A DNA stretch of 64,000 nt from Sipunculus nudus (taxonomy: Eukaryota; Annelida; Sipuncula; Golfingiida; Sipunculidae), in assembly GCA_026874595.1 (NCBI GenBank), contig CM049313.1:30686008-30750007 (forward strand), read 5' to 3'. Position numbers and translations under genes: made by a program. Of the stretch, positions 24,165 to 36,461 are shown piece after piece. How positions within the stretch are numbered: the stretch's first letter is position 1; each line of letters starts with the position of its first letter. The notes beneath the pieces were generated by a model. It ran no database searches and was not told the DNA's origin. It saw only the letters and a program-made list of their open reading frames with translations.

Positions 24165-26922
24165 ATTTCCTAGCAAAACTGAGAGCTTATGCAATGGCAC
24201 GGCCGCGTCCGTCCATCGTCCGCCTTCCAGGGCTGGCTGTCCGCCATCTATGGTTATAAGAATACATTTAAGAATTAGTCACATGTGAAACTTGGTGCCC
24301 TAGAGCTGATTATTGGGTATCTGCATTAATTTAAATTTTATAGTGAAAAAGCTTAAAAACATTTAAAAATCTTCTTCTCTGAAACTGTCAAGCCAAATTG
24401 TCCAATATTTCACAGAAATATTCCCTAGAACAATCTCTCTCAAGTTTGTTCAAATGGTTCTAGGTCGGTGATTTTTGACCAAATTACAGGAAGTTGAACT
24501 TCGTCATTTGCATGCTAAAATTACAGTCTCGGAAACAGCTGGAGCTATCATCATCAAATTTTATGTTAATGTTGGTCACTTGAGTCAAATCTGAAATTGA
24601 GGTATTGGTGGCGCCAGCTGCATTGGTCTTTTTGTACAAGGATCAACGGTGCCTGAAGCATACAGAGGGCTACAAAAAACTTCTTCTCTGAAACCATACG
24701 GCCAAATTGTTTAATATCACACAGAGATGATCCCAGGGTAGTGCTTTCTGTAGTTTGTTAAAATGGTCTCAGTTCAGTGACTTTTGGCTGAGTTATGAAA
24801 AGCTGAATTTAGTCATATGCCATAACAGCCCATTTTAGCTCAGTGGCTACAAAGATCTTCTTCTCAAAAACCACTCGGCCAAATTCTTAAATCTCACACA
24901 TTAATTATCCTCAGATGTTGATTATTCAAGTTTGTTTAAATGGTGTTGGTTCAGTGCTTTTTGGCTGAGTTACTCCCGGGAAGCTGAACTTAGCCAGTTT
25001 GCTGTATCTTCCTATATGAGTTATAAACCTGCAAAACGTTTTTTGACTGACGCCACTGAAGCCAGTTTGTTTAATATTTTACAAGAATAATCTCCACAAT
25101 AATTCTTTTAATAATTGTCTTTAATGGTTCCACATGAATGATTTTGGTTGAATTATGGAGATTGAATTGAGTCATTATACCATATATGTTAGCTGTGTGA
25201 TGCGGTTACATCTAGCTGGGCACCAGTTTATCAGCATCCGTTACATCATGCCTCTAGACATTTAGTTTTCGGGTTATGTTTGGTTGATATTGACAAGAAT
25301 GTTTTTTAAAAGCTTTTTAAAAAAATTAGATTTATGATTTAAATTATCATACCTGGCAATATCACAGTCATGGATATTCAGCTCTCTGTGGCTGTATAAA
25401 GACAACTGTACATGGATTATAAATTATTGGTATCCCCACTCAGCTTAATTCAAGAATTTGCCATCAATGAGATATATCTGTATTTTAATTTTGCATTCAG
25501 TATGCAGTAATAATTTTACATATATTACAAATTTCTTTTTTATAAAAAGTCAGCTGAAAAGCATTTTGTATTGGGAAAATAAATTTCAAAGTTATTTCAA
25601 GTAGTTTCCACTTTTGTGTTCACATGGCAGCACTTGGTTTTCCATTGGCAGATTGCCAGTGCCTTGATGTTGGCCATTAGCCAAGATGATGTCAGCTCTA
25701 TAAATAGTTTTGGCACAGTGCCAGGATTGGAAGAAGTGCAGCCAGGTATAGGTCAAGAGTTCATTCAGTGCAGTAGCTGCATTCTATTTATAGCTTTGGC
25801 AGACTGCTTACTGCATCATATTTGGCACCAAAGTTCAGCCTGAATCTATTAATAGCTTTAGCAGACTGCCAACTGTGTCAGATTATGCAACAGGTCAAGA
25901 GTTCACTCAGTGCAGCCAGGTACAGGTCAAAAGATCACTTAGTCTAGCCAGGTGCAGGTCAAGAGTTCACTCAGTGCAGTAGCTTGAGGCAGCAATTTGT
26001 CACAGGTCACTCGGGGGCAACTGCCTTACTTACCTAAGCCTTTTCAGCCCAGTGCATTAAACTCTGGGGAAGTTTGCCACCTGCAACAATTTTTGCACAG
26101 CATCAATCAGTTCATCTGCCTTGGGATAATATCACTCATATCTCTGCAGTGGTTTGACTTATCCACCTGATATTTTGCAGGTTTATACATCCTGGACAGC
26201 TTTCTTGATTTTATGACAGGTGGCACCACCTATATTTACATTTAAGCTGCAGATATCCAAGCTCATATCTCGAGAACCATTTGACCAGTTGGGCAAAAAT
26301 TTTGCATGTTTATAGATCTCACATAGCTCTTAATCATACACAAAATTGATGGCGCCACCTGCCACCATTTTTGCACAGTGTCCATCTGTTTGTCTGCCGT
26401 GGGCTTAAATCATTCATATCTCAGCAATGGTGTGACTTATCTGCTTAAAATTTTGCATGTTTATACATCTTGGATAGCTTTCTCGATTTTGTGGCAGGTG
26501 GCGCCACCTATATTTATGAATACGCTGCAGACATTCAGGCTTATATATCAGGACTGGTTTGACATATCCCCTTGAAATTTTGCATGTGTATAGATCTCAC
26601 ATAGCTCTTAATCATACACAAAATTGGTTGAGGCCACCTGCCACCATTTTTGCACAGCGTCCGTCTGTTTGTCTGCCATGGGCTAAAATCACTCATATCT
26701 CAGTAGTGGTTTGACTTATCTGCCTAAAATTTTGCATGTTTATACATCTGGGACAGCTTTCTGGATTCTGTTGTTTAATTGTTTTCTTGTTCTAAGTGTT
26801 TAGCACTTGCATTGTTCATATACATGTTACACATGTTCTTGAAAAGTAATGGTCTAGCACTGAAGCATTATACCTGGTGTAATCTCATTGCACAGGTTCA
26901 CATTAGGCCTGTAGGCCTTGTT
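24165..26922 (+). repeat. Family B copy, internally shorter than B2
   Basis: It has a decayed 5' head ('agcaaaactgagagcttatgcaatgg'). The B modules follow, including GGTGGCGCC at 24607, the short tandem array at about 25735-25985 and the perfect palindrome AGGTGGCGCCACCT at 26496-26509. The 3' terminus has CACAGGTTCAC, AGGCCTGTAGGCCT and TTGTTT. No coding capacity. Confidence 0.55.
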
Positions 26923-27169
26923 TCAAATCTGGAGGAAATACTTATGTACACAAGGATAGGTTAAAAATATGTGTCAAAGGTTTCGCAATAATAATTGCAT
27001 GCTCCTTTACAAACCTAGTTGGTTAGTTGCAAGTCCTGTGGCCTTCTTTGACATATTTCTGACTTGTAAGTTTTGTTTTATGTTACCAGCCCCTTCCCCC
27101 CCCCCTTCCCTAGGGTCTTTGTCATATTTCTGATGTGTAACTTTTCTTTTATGTTATTATTACTTTCAG
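26923..27169 (+). other. End of intron 1
   Basis: Non-repeat intronic sequence between the B terminus and exon 2. The last 50 bases are T-rich and supply the polypyrimidine tract of the acceptor. Confidence 0.45.
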
Positions 27170-27231
27170 AATTATCCGAGCCACTCAGCATCACTTTGTT
27201 CCGGTGTATGAAGTTCACTGGAAATGTGTTG
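27170..27231 (+). CDS. Host gene coding exon 2 of 3 seen, unknown protein
   Basis: A 62-base exon preceded by a pyrimidine-rich acceptor (TTATTACTTTCAG) and followed by a strong GTGAGT donor. Its first base completes the codon left by exon 1 (a lysine codon). The next 20 codons encode IIRATQHHFVPVYEVHWKCV, and one base remains, so the next intron is phase 1. The other two frames are less consistent with the neighbouring exons. The peptide is rich in aromatic residues and His, suggesting a folded core. I recognise no family. The exon is isolated by 23.5 kb and 31.3 kb of repeat-filled intron. Confidence 0.64.
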
Positions 27232-27927
27232 GTGAGTTCATTTAACTAGTTCAGTCTTTGCACTTAATTACAGAATGACACAGCTGGCACAATGACAAAT
27301 GATATTTTCTGTTTTTAAAAATAGGCAAGAAAATAAAGGTTCATTCAAGTATTGCAAAAATTTGTATGCAGACATAACCATTGAGATTTGAAAGAATTAA
27401 AAATGTTATTTATGTAAACACATTGATGAGAAAATCAAATCCTTTGGTGTGCAATTAATATTTTATGGGAAATTTATTGGGATTAACTTAGAGCTGAAAG
27501 TCCCAGATTCGAACCCTACTTGTGCCTCAATGGCATAATAGTGAAATCTGGCTTGAACCTCAGAGATTTGCTCTAATGTCTTAATGACAGGTAATGACTT
27601 CTGGATTATTCCTAATGCATATAAAACCTGAAATCCAGAAGGCTTAATAATTACATACCATCCTTATCATATGAATACCTTCATCATCATTCAATAGACA
27701 GTGCCACCAACAGGCCATGGACCTATCCTTATTTAAAAAAAAAAGTATCAAAATTGAATGCAACTACAGGAATGCAGGATCATTACATCAAGAAAAATCA
27801 TGTATTTTGACGTGAAATTTCAATACTGAAAAAAATTATGAAATTTTAGAAAATAATCAGTCTTGAAAAAGCCACAAAACTTAATTTGAGGACTGTCTCA
27901 ATATTTCTGTCATTAGAGTTATTTTTT
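27232..27927 (+). other. First part of intron 2
   Basis: Intron 2 spans 27232-58493 (about 31.3 kb). This initial stretch has no recognised repeat family, gene or RNA. A tRNA-like B-box (GGGTTCGAATC on minus, near 27508) has no partner A-box. Confidence 0.4.
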
Positions 27928-30900
27928 TTTTTAGCTCAGCTAAGTCATCTGAGCTATAGTCGTGGTCAATTGTCTGTCGTCCGTCCGTCTGTCCGTCTAT
28001 AGATGTGGCACGTTTTGAAACTGTAAGACCCAGGAATCCAAAATTCAGTATAATGTTAGATGTCCCCAAGATCTCCTACCAAGCCGAAAACTGGGTCTTT
28101 GCAACTTCGTTCCTTTGAGAAATTAAGGAAAACCACAATTTTTTATTAAAAACCTATTTTCACACTTCAGGACTGTCTAATATCAAAACCACTCATTTGT
28201 TTTTAGCGAACCTGTGAGCTTATGCGATGGTGCGGCGGCGTCCGTCGTGTGTCGTGCGTTGTATGTCATGCGTCGTCTGTACGTTAACCATAGCTATCTC
28301 AAAAACGGCAGGAGCTAGCATCACCAAATATTTTGCAAATAATCAGTCATCCAAAAAACTATATCGGATTTTGTTTATTTTTTTTCTAACTGCATTTTCT
28401 TAGATTTTATAGGGAAAAAGCTAAAAAAGCTTTAAAAATCTTCTTCTCCGAAAATGTCCAGCCAAATTGTTCAATATTTCACAGAAATGATCCTTGGAAC
28501 AATCTTTCTCAAGTTTGTTCAAATGGTTCCAGTTCAGAGATTTTTGGCCGAGTTACAGGAGGTTGAACTTTGTTACCTGTGCAAAAAAGCATATTAAAAT
28601 TTAAATCTCAGAAACGGCTGGAGCTGTCATCACCAAATTTTATGCCAATGTTGGTCACATAAGTCATATCTGAAATTGAGGTATTGGTGGCGCCACCTGC
28701 ATCGGCCTTTTTTGTACGGGGTCATCAGTGCCTGTATCACACTAAGGGCTACAAAAAACTTCTTCTCTGAAACCATATGGCCAAAATGTTTAATATCGCA
28801 CAGAAATGATCCTAGGGTAGTGCTTTCTGAAGTTTGTTCAAATGGTCACTTTTCAGTGACTTTTGGCTAAGTTATGGGAAGCTGAATTTAGTCATATGCC
28901 ATAACAGCCCATATTAGCTCAGTGGCTACAAAAATCTTCTTCTAAAAAATCACTGGGCCAAATTCTTAAATCTCACACATTAATTATCGTCAGATGTTGA
29001 TAATTCAAGTTTGTTCAAATGGTTTTGGTTCAGTGTTTTTTGGCTGAGTTACGGGAAGCTGAACTTTGCTGTATCTTCCTATATGAGTTATAAACCTGCA
29101 AAATGTTTTTCGACTGATGCCACTGAAGCCAGTTTGTTAAATATTTTACAAGAATAATCACTTCAATTATTCTTATAATAAATGTCATTAATGGTTCCAC
29201 ATGAATGATTTTTGGCTGAATTATGGAGCTTGAAATGAGTCATTTTACCATATATGTTAGGTGTGTGATGCTGTTACATCTAGCCTGACACCAGTATATC
29301 AGCATCTATTACATCATGCCACTAGACATTTAGATTTCAGGTTATCTTTAGTTAATATTGACAAGAAAATTTTTTTAAAAGCTTTTAAAAAATTTAGATA
29401 TATGATTTAAGTTATTCATCATACCAGGCAATGTTACAATCATGGATGTTCAGCTCTCTGTGGCTATATAATATACGTGGATTATAAATTATTGGTATCC
29501 CTACTCAACTTAATTCAAAAATTTGCCATCAATGAGATATATCTGTATTTTAATTTTGCATTCAGTATGTATCCATAATAATTTTACATATATTCCTGAT
29601 TTCTTTCTTATAAAAAGTCAGCTGAACAGCATTTTGTATTGGGAAAATAAATTTCAAAGTTATTACAAGTAGGGACCACTTTTGTGTACAGATGGCAGCA
29701 CTTGGTTTACCATTGGCAGATTGCCAGTGCCTTGATGTTGGCCATTAGCCAAGATGATGTCAGCTCTATAAATAGTTTTGGCACAGTGCCAGGATTGGAT
29801 GAAGTGCAGCCAAGTATAGGTCAAGAGTTCACTCAGTGCAGTAGCTGCATTCTATTTATAGCTTTGGCAGACTGCCAACTGTGTCAGATTATGCAACAGG
29901 TCAAGAGTTTACTCAGTGCAGCTAGGTACAGGTCAAAAGTTCACTCAGTCTAGCCAGGTGCAGGTCAAGAGTTCACTCAGTGCAGTAGCTTGAGGCAGCA
30001 ATTTGTCACAGGTCACTCGGGGGCAACTGCCTTACTCACCTAAGCCTTGTCAGCCCAGTGCATCAAACTCTGGGGAAGTTTGATGTATTGGATTGATATT
30101 TTTACCTGTCTATGTGTCTTTGATGGTATTCTCATTTACAAGATAGGTGGTGCCACCTACATTGACTTTTGCAGTGTATGCGCCTGCTTATTTCTACAAA
30201 GGAATTTTATACATCAGCCTAAAATTGGGCATGTTTATACATATCGGGTAGCTTTATAGTGTACAAAACTGGTGGTGCCACCTACAATAATTTTTGCACA
30301 GTGTATGTCCCTGCTTATTTCATAGGAGGGGTTTGTTTGACATACTGGTGGTGCCAGCTACAATCATTGTATCCGCCAAAACAGAGTTTTGCGGATACTA
30401 TGTTTTCAGTCGGACGCCGACGCTGCCGCCATCGCCATATAGGTTTCCGGAGAACTCCTCCATAACCACTGGGCAGAATTTTTTAAAATTCGAAATTATG
30501 ATCGGTCACGTGAACTGCTGCGCTCTCAATTTTGGTTGACCTCTGACCTTTCCTCTCTGCCCAGCGTCCATTTATGTGTCTGTTTCCACACATAAACCCA
30601 CATATCTCGGGAACCATTTGACCGATAAGGCTAAAGATTTTGCACAAATGTAGCCCTTGGAAAGCTTTATAACATACACCAAAAATGGTGGGGCCACCTG
30701 CAACCATTTTTGCACAGCGTCCATCTGTTCATCTGCCTTGATATAAAAACACTCATATCTCTGCATTGGTTGGACTTATCAACCTGAAATTTTGCATGTG
30801 TATACATTCTGGACAGCTTTCTTGATTTTATGACAGGTGGCGCCACCTACATTCACGTTTAAGCTGCAGACATCCAAGCTCATATCTCGGGAACTGTTTG

Positions 30901-33329
30901 ACCAGTTGGACCAAAATCTTGCATATGTATAGATCTCCCATACCTCTTTATCAAATGCAAAACTGGTGGTGCCACCTGCCACTATTTTTGCACAGCGTCC
31001 ATCTGTTCATCTGGGATAAAATCACTCATATCTCGGCAGTGGTTTGACATACTCCCCTGAAATTTTGCATGTGTATAGATCTCACATAGCTCTTAATCAT
31101 ACACAAAATTGGTGGTGCCATCTGCCACCATTTTTGCACAGCGTCCATCTGTTTGTCTGCCGTGGGCTAAAATCACTCATATCTCAGAAGTGGTTTGACT
31201 TATCCACCTGAAATTTTGCATGTTTATACATCTTGGATAGCTTTCTGGATTTTTTGGCAGGTGGCGCCACCTACATTTATGTATATGCTGCAGACATTCA
31301 GGCTTATATTTCAGGACTGGTTTGACTTATTCCCCTGAAATTTTGCATGTGTATAGATCTCATATCTCTGCATTGGTTGGACTTATCCACCTGAAATTTT
31401 GCATGTGTATACATCCTGGACAGCTTTCTTGATATTATGACAGGTGGCGCCACCTACATACACATTTCGGCTGCAGACATCCATGCTATTATGCAACACA
31501 CCTCACTCTATTTCCCCTTGCCACTCAATCTATTCCTCACTTCACCTTTCCCACTCTGATTTTGGCAGATACAGGTAGATGCTTGTTGACTACCCATATT
31601 TTAGTTTTTGTGTTGTGTGCACCCATGCCAGAATTGCAGCAGTGATGTATGTTTAATTGTTTCTTGTTCTAAGTGTTTAGTACTTTAGTACGCATTAGGC
31701 CTGTAGGCGTTGTTTCTCATATTTACCATAAATATTCCTCTATATAGTTCCTAAGTGCATGCCAGAAATTAAGTCTGTTAAGTATAAATTCTTTAAGTTA
31801 TGGGCCTGAACATAATGGACTTTGTAAAAAATCAGGAAAAATATTTACTCACTTAACATGAAAATTTTAAAACTAATGTCTATTTTCCTGATTATATAAC
31901 TATGTTTAATTAAGATTCAATTATTTACCCAAAATTAGATCTGAATTTTGTAAATTTTTTAAGTTATTAGCATAAAAATAAAATCAGTACCTTAAATTTT
32001 GCCCAACTTTGACCATGGCACGTTTTTTTCCCTGTAAGTACCATTGATTTAATTTTCACAGCATGAAAACATAAATATTTAATTTGTTTAAATCTGAAAT
32101 TTGAATATAAAAGCTTGAAAATTAAGCTAGTTGTTTTATTTTTTCTTGAGGCTCTATTGTAGTCATTTGCTTTGATTACAGATTACAGATGCAGTGTCCC
32201 ACTCCAGGTCACTGGAAGTCAGCTATGCCAGGGTTTCTGATTTGTTACAGTCACAGGGGGGGGGGGATCCCCTGCTGTGACAGGTGTACAGTTATTCTCA
32301 TTTCACCACCCCAATCACCCCTCCCCCCCCCCTGCAAACCCAACCCACCAAGAGTGTTATGCAGTAATTGTTTTCACTGTATCTCCTTAATTGTAATGCT
32401 GTTTCCACTCCGATATGCAAAAGCTTTCCTTGAAAAAGTAATTCAAGGTGTAATCCAGAAGATGCAATGTTGTGTAATGTAGCATTTTGAAAGAAATCAA
32501 TTTTCTTTTAAATGATTTTAACAAATATAATTGAACCCATCAGTATGCTTAAATTTATCAAATATGAAGCACATTATGGATAAATAAAGACACAATTAAA
32601 AATTGTGAATTCTAAATCAAGTATTATTTTTAGATATTTATTGTTTTGCAGATTTAAAAGATATATTTTCGTGGTAAAAAATAAATAAACATTTGTATGC
32701 ATGATGTGGTGTTATCTGACAAGATTGAGATTTATGATGATGCAATTGAGAATTATGAATCAACTTTTATATTCAGATATATATGTTTTATTGGAAATGT
32801 ATAGAAATACAAACTTAAATTAAAAAAAAATTGATGTGAAAAAAAAATGAGGATTTAATACAAACGTTTGTTCATTATTTTCCTGCCTCAGCAGAATTTG
32901 AGATCAGGCTTTGTTTGCCCTGTTTTATGTTGTTAATTAGTTATATTTCAACTGTATACATTTCATTAAAAAAATACATATATATATAATAATATATATT
33001 ATACAAAAAAATAGATTCAATTGAACAAATGTGTAAACTACTGAAATGTCAAAAGTTAATCAAAAAGCCACTAATTATCATGGTAATAGTACAGATCATT
33101 TGTTCACAAACTGCTCACATGCTTCAGTTTCAACATTAGGAAACACATGGTCAGGTCACAAAATATTATTTGCAACAATTTCTTGCTCATCAATACAAAC
33201 CAATCATATAAACCAACCATGGCCTTTATTACCTCTTCCTTTTACACTTTATCTCCATTTGATATAATTTTAGATTTTTACCTTCAAGGTCAACTTTAGC
33301 TATGCACAGTGACCCATGGGTCCTTTGTT
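27928..33329 (+). mobile_element. Family A element (A4) interrupted by B3
   Basis: It starts in a T-run with TTAGCTCAGC and a shortened hairpin, followed by the GTCC stretch. The left part runs to about 28199 ('aaccactcatttg' plus T). It resumes at about 31714 with 'ctcatatttaccataaatattcc', which directly follows in uninterrupted copies (about 42705-42740). The 3' end at about 33329 has GACCCATGGGTC and TTTGTT, but the inverted-repeat arm is decayed ('tagctatgcac'). About 1.9 kb without B3. Confidence 0.6.
28200..31713 (+). mobile_element. Family B element (B3) nested in A4
   Basis: The 5' arm GCGAACCTGTG is intact at 28206-28216. The 3' end keeps the AGGCCTGTAGGC hairpin and TTGTT but has lost the 3' inverted-repeat arm ('ttagtacgcattagg'). 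It contains three perfect AGGTGGCGCCACCT palindromes (30835-30848, 31259-31272, 31442-31455) and GGTGGCGCCACC at 28686-28697. About 3.5 kb and non-coding. Confidence 0.6.
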
Positions 33330-33343
33330 AGTATGTAATAATG

Positions 33344-33818
33344 TTAAAGAGGCCCAATCACCTATAAAGCATGTTGAGTTAACATGAAAAGTAGCTTCTT
33401 CCCTTTAAAATAAATCGGTGCCAGCCAAAATATTGCCTTGAAACCGTTTGCCTACCCCTGAAAATGAGTGTTAAAAACCGTGAACCGGGCGCGATCACAG
33501 ATATCGACATAAACACAGTGTGTCAGGCCGTGCGCTGCGCAGAGCCACAACACGTGCCAATCAGGAGATGCCCTGACTGACTTGGCTAAAAAATGTAATA
33601 CACTGGCTGAAACACTGCGTGTTGCCCCTCTTAACCGGACCTTCAGTTATGCTGCCTTGTTATGGTACACGCAGGGCTATAACAAGGTGTTAAGTCATAT
33701 GCGAAGAAATAAAACTGTGTGCTGGAATGGTTTAACTGGGATATGTTTGTATAAAGCAAAACTAAACTGATAATGTGAAAGAATAGGGTTAATATTGTTC
33801 CTGATTATGTCCCTTTAA
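33344..33818. mobile_element. TTAA-flanked MITE
   Basis: Bounded by TTAA at 33344-33347 and 33815-33818. The left end AGAGGCCCAATCA and the reverse complement of the right end (AGGGACATAATCA) agree at 9 of 13 positions. It lies right after the A4 terminus and is richer in GC than its neighbours. TTAA target sites are used by piggyBac- and Kolobok-type transposases. No transposase is encoded, and the one-frame open stretch inside is not recognisable. Confidence 0.55.
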
Positions 33819-34512
33819 GCAAAATGCATCGATCCAAGTCTAGCGGGCAAGCCAAAGCTGAACTTTTATTGAGCCAGTGAGCTGATGCTATGGTACAGAA
33901 TAGACCATTATCAGTACATTAACCTATACTATCTAAAAATAACAGCAGAACTAGCATCAACAAATTTTATACAAAAATAACACGCACATAAAAAATTAAT
34001 AGATTTAGCCTATTGTGGCACCATCTGCATCAACTTGACTTCAAAAGTTCCAACTTAAATGCATTTGGCCAAATTAGCATTCTAAGATAACAGTCTAAGA
34101 ATTATCATATATAATATAAAATGAGGATCTAGTGCAATCATTTTTTTCCTGCCCTGCACCACAGGAGAAAAAGTTATCAGCTTTGTTTGTCTACCTGTTA
34201 GTCTATCCATTTTTAGCATACCTTTGCTGTCTCAAAAACTGTGAGAGCTAGCAGCACCAAATTTTGTGGAAGAATCTGTCACATGTCAAAATTTATTGGA
34301 TTAAACTTACTTTGCTGCTGTCTGCATTGACTTATATTTTATAGGGAAAAAGCTAAAACAAAATTTTAAAATTGTCTTCTCCAAAACTGTCCAGCCAGAT
34401 TGTTCAATATTTCACAGACATAATCCCAGAAAAAATCTCTCTCAAGTTCTTCGAATAGTTCTAGTTGGTTGGTGATTTTTGGTTGGTGATTTTTGGCCAA
34501 GTAACAGGAAGC

Positions 34513-34659
34513 TGTATTGTTCTGTATACACGTGACCATGCACACAAAGCCATCCTGAAGCCTTGTTACTGAGACCGGAACTATTTATTAATACGCCAAC
34601 ATAGCACTACATATAGAAGGTGTTGCACAGTTCAATATAGTTCCATACAATACATTACA
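34513..34659 (-). repeat. 3' LTR (147 bp)
   Basis: Begins TG and ends CA on either strand, with 4-base inverted ends (TGTA/TACA). It matches the other LTR at 141 of 147 positions; all six differences are transitions. In element orientation it has an AATAAA polyadenylation signal (complement of 34584-34589). Confidence 0.93.
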
Positions 34660-34671
34660 TCTCCCTTTCTT
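34660..34671 (-). other. Polypurine tract
   Basis: In element orientation AAGAAAGGGAGA lies directly upstream of the 3' LTR. This is the usual position and composition of the plus-strand DNA primer. Confidence 0.85.
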
Positions 34672-35024
34672 AAATAAGAAACATCTGCATGACCCTAATA
34701 TAATGTTACTACACAAGATCATATGACTTTATAAACATTAAGTATGTTAAACTGGAATCAGTGTAAAGACCATGGACTGCATTAACAATAGTGGTTAATA
34801 ACAAGTTATCTCTGATAGTGACAAAGTATAGTACCTGTTTAATTTTAAAGTTATACTATGGCATACATATGACGGTTGTACGGATATACTACGAGATGTA
34901 CTCTACAGACTATTCAATATCATGTTTCTTATTCCACAACTTAAAGAATATATCTTTCACATTACCATGACAAGTTTACTATGCATTATTATGCATTACA
35001 TATACAATAAACATAGATTACAAC
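34672..35024 (-). other. Retrotransposon 3' untranslated region
   Basis: AT-rich sequence between the integrase stop codon and the polypurine tract. I see no envelope-like or other reading frame in it. Confidence 0.55.
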
Positions 35025-36461
35025 TCACAGCTGTGTTACATAATCTTGTAGTTTCCTTGGTGGCCGTGAAACTCTACCTGAACGAGTATAAACTGGAGAT
35101 TTTACATAAGATGCAACTGGCTGTATAACCGGTTGTGCTGGTGGTACAGGTGGTGGTAGGACTTCTGGGTCATCAACAACTGACCTCTGCCCTGGTAGTA
35201 AGGAATCATTATCAACACATTCCTGATCACTTTGAAATCTCTGTTTAGCTGACTTAAATCTATCATCCTCCCTTGTTTTGAGAATGTGTCTCCTATTCCT
35301 GGTGATAACTCTACCAGTTGGGGTCTCAAGAGTATAAGACCTTGGTTTGTTTGCACTGGCAATCAACCTAGCAGGTGTCCAAGTTTTATTAGTTCTATAC
35401 CTGATTGTATCACCTGGTATTAAATCCATAAGTGGTTTGGCATGCCTATCATAAAATTTCTTATTCTTGGTTTTACATTCCTTCAACCTGTTAGTGACTG
35501 TAGGTGGCTGAATTAACTCGGGTTGCAGCAATACATCACTTGTTGGTAGTCTAGTTCTTGTTCTCCTACTCATACATCTCTGAACTGGTGAACCAAGTAT
35601 GGAATCTCTAGGTGTGTTCTGATAATCTAGCAAGGCTAACTGAAAATCAGATCCATCTTGTTTTGTCTTTCGCAACAGGTTCTTTGAGATCTGTACAGCT
35701 TTTTCAGCAAGCCCATTAGCTTGTGGATATTTAGCACTGAAAATTTTGGCCTCAAAGCCCCACTCTACACTAAACTGCCTGAATTCATTTGAGGTAAATT
35801 GTGTGCCTTGGTCTGAATACACAATTTGTGGTATGCCATGTGTGGCAAATACATGTTTCAGTCTGTCAATAACTGTTGTAGCAGTCTGGTTGGGTTTTAA
35901 CTGTTCAACTTCAATATAACCAGAATAGTGATCTATGACAGAAATATACATCTCATCTCCAAATTCAAATAAGTCAGTAGACACAGTGTGCCAAGGTAAA
36001 GAAGGTATCTCTGTACTCATCATAGGCTCCTTCTGCTGCTTATGTCTGTTAGCCTGACATATGGAACATTTAGACACTAAATCCTCTATCTGTTTGTTCA
36101 TACCCTTCCAGAAAACTACATCCCTAGCTAACTGTTTAGATTTAATAATACCCTGATGACTACAATGCACTAACTTTAAAATGTGACTCTGCATAGACTT
36201 TGGAATGAGTACTCTTTCACCTTTGAATAGTATACCATCATACATTGCTATTTCATCTCTGTAATCCCAATAAGGCTTCAGTTCACTGTCAAGCATAGCT
36301 CTGCTAACTGGCCAACCAAATATAACTTTATCACTTAATTTCTGCAAGACCCTGTCTTGTTTGGTGGCTAATTTCAGTTCTGCTAATTTTGGACCAGAGA
36401 ATGCTTGAATTGATGTAATTTCTGTGGCACATACTTGGAAATCCTGCATGCATGTCATCCA
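35025..36461 (-). CDS. Integrase part of the gypsy pol (frame-shifted from RT)
   Basis: Inserts element cDNA into the genome. Counting from the ATG at 36458 (477 residues): zinc-binding H98, H101, C131, C134; catalytic D162, D216 and E252, with exactly 35 residues between the last Asp and Glu. The C-terminal part (about 350-395) resembles the GPY/F region, followed by a proline-rich tail; there is no chromodomain. The frame opens only at 36461, just after a stop, and overlaps the end of the RT-RNase H frame (36331-36461), so a frameshift separates two halves of one pol. A doubled ATGC at 36446-36453 is the simplest cause. The ATG is internal to pol, not a true start. Confidence 0.9.
   Translation of the reverse strand, partial: WMTCMQDFQVCATEITSIQAFSGPKLAELKLATKQDRVLQKLSDKVIFGWPVSRAMLDSELKPYWDYRDEIAMYDGILFKGERVLIPKSMQSHILKLVHCSHQGIIKSKQLARDVVFWKGMNKQIEDLVSKCSICQANRHKQQKEPMMSTEIPSLPWHTVSTDLFEFGDEMYISVIDHYSGYIEVEQLKPNQTATTVIDRLKHVFATHGIPQIVYSDQGTQFTSNEFRQFSVEWGFEAKIFSAKYPQANGLAEKAVQISKNLLRKTKQDGSDFQLALLDYQNTPRDSILGSPVQRCMSRRTRTRLPTSDVLLQPELIQPPTVTNRLKECKTKNKKFYDRHAKPLMDLIPGDTIRYRTNKTWTPARLIASANKPRSYTLETPTGRVITRNRRHILKTREDDRFKSAKQRFQSDQECVDNDSLLPGQRSVVDDPEVLPPPVPPAQPVIQPVASYVKSPVYTRSGRVSRPPRKLQDYVTQL

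Noticed and set aside
27500-27600. tRNA or tRNA-SINE relic suggested by GGGTTCGAATC on the minus strand
   Set aside because: No A-box at the right distance and no cloverleaf stems.
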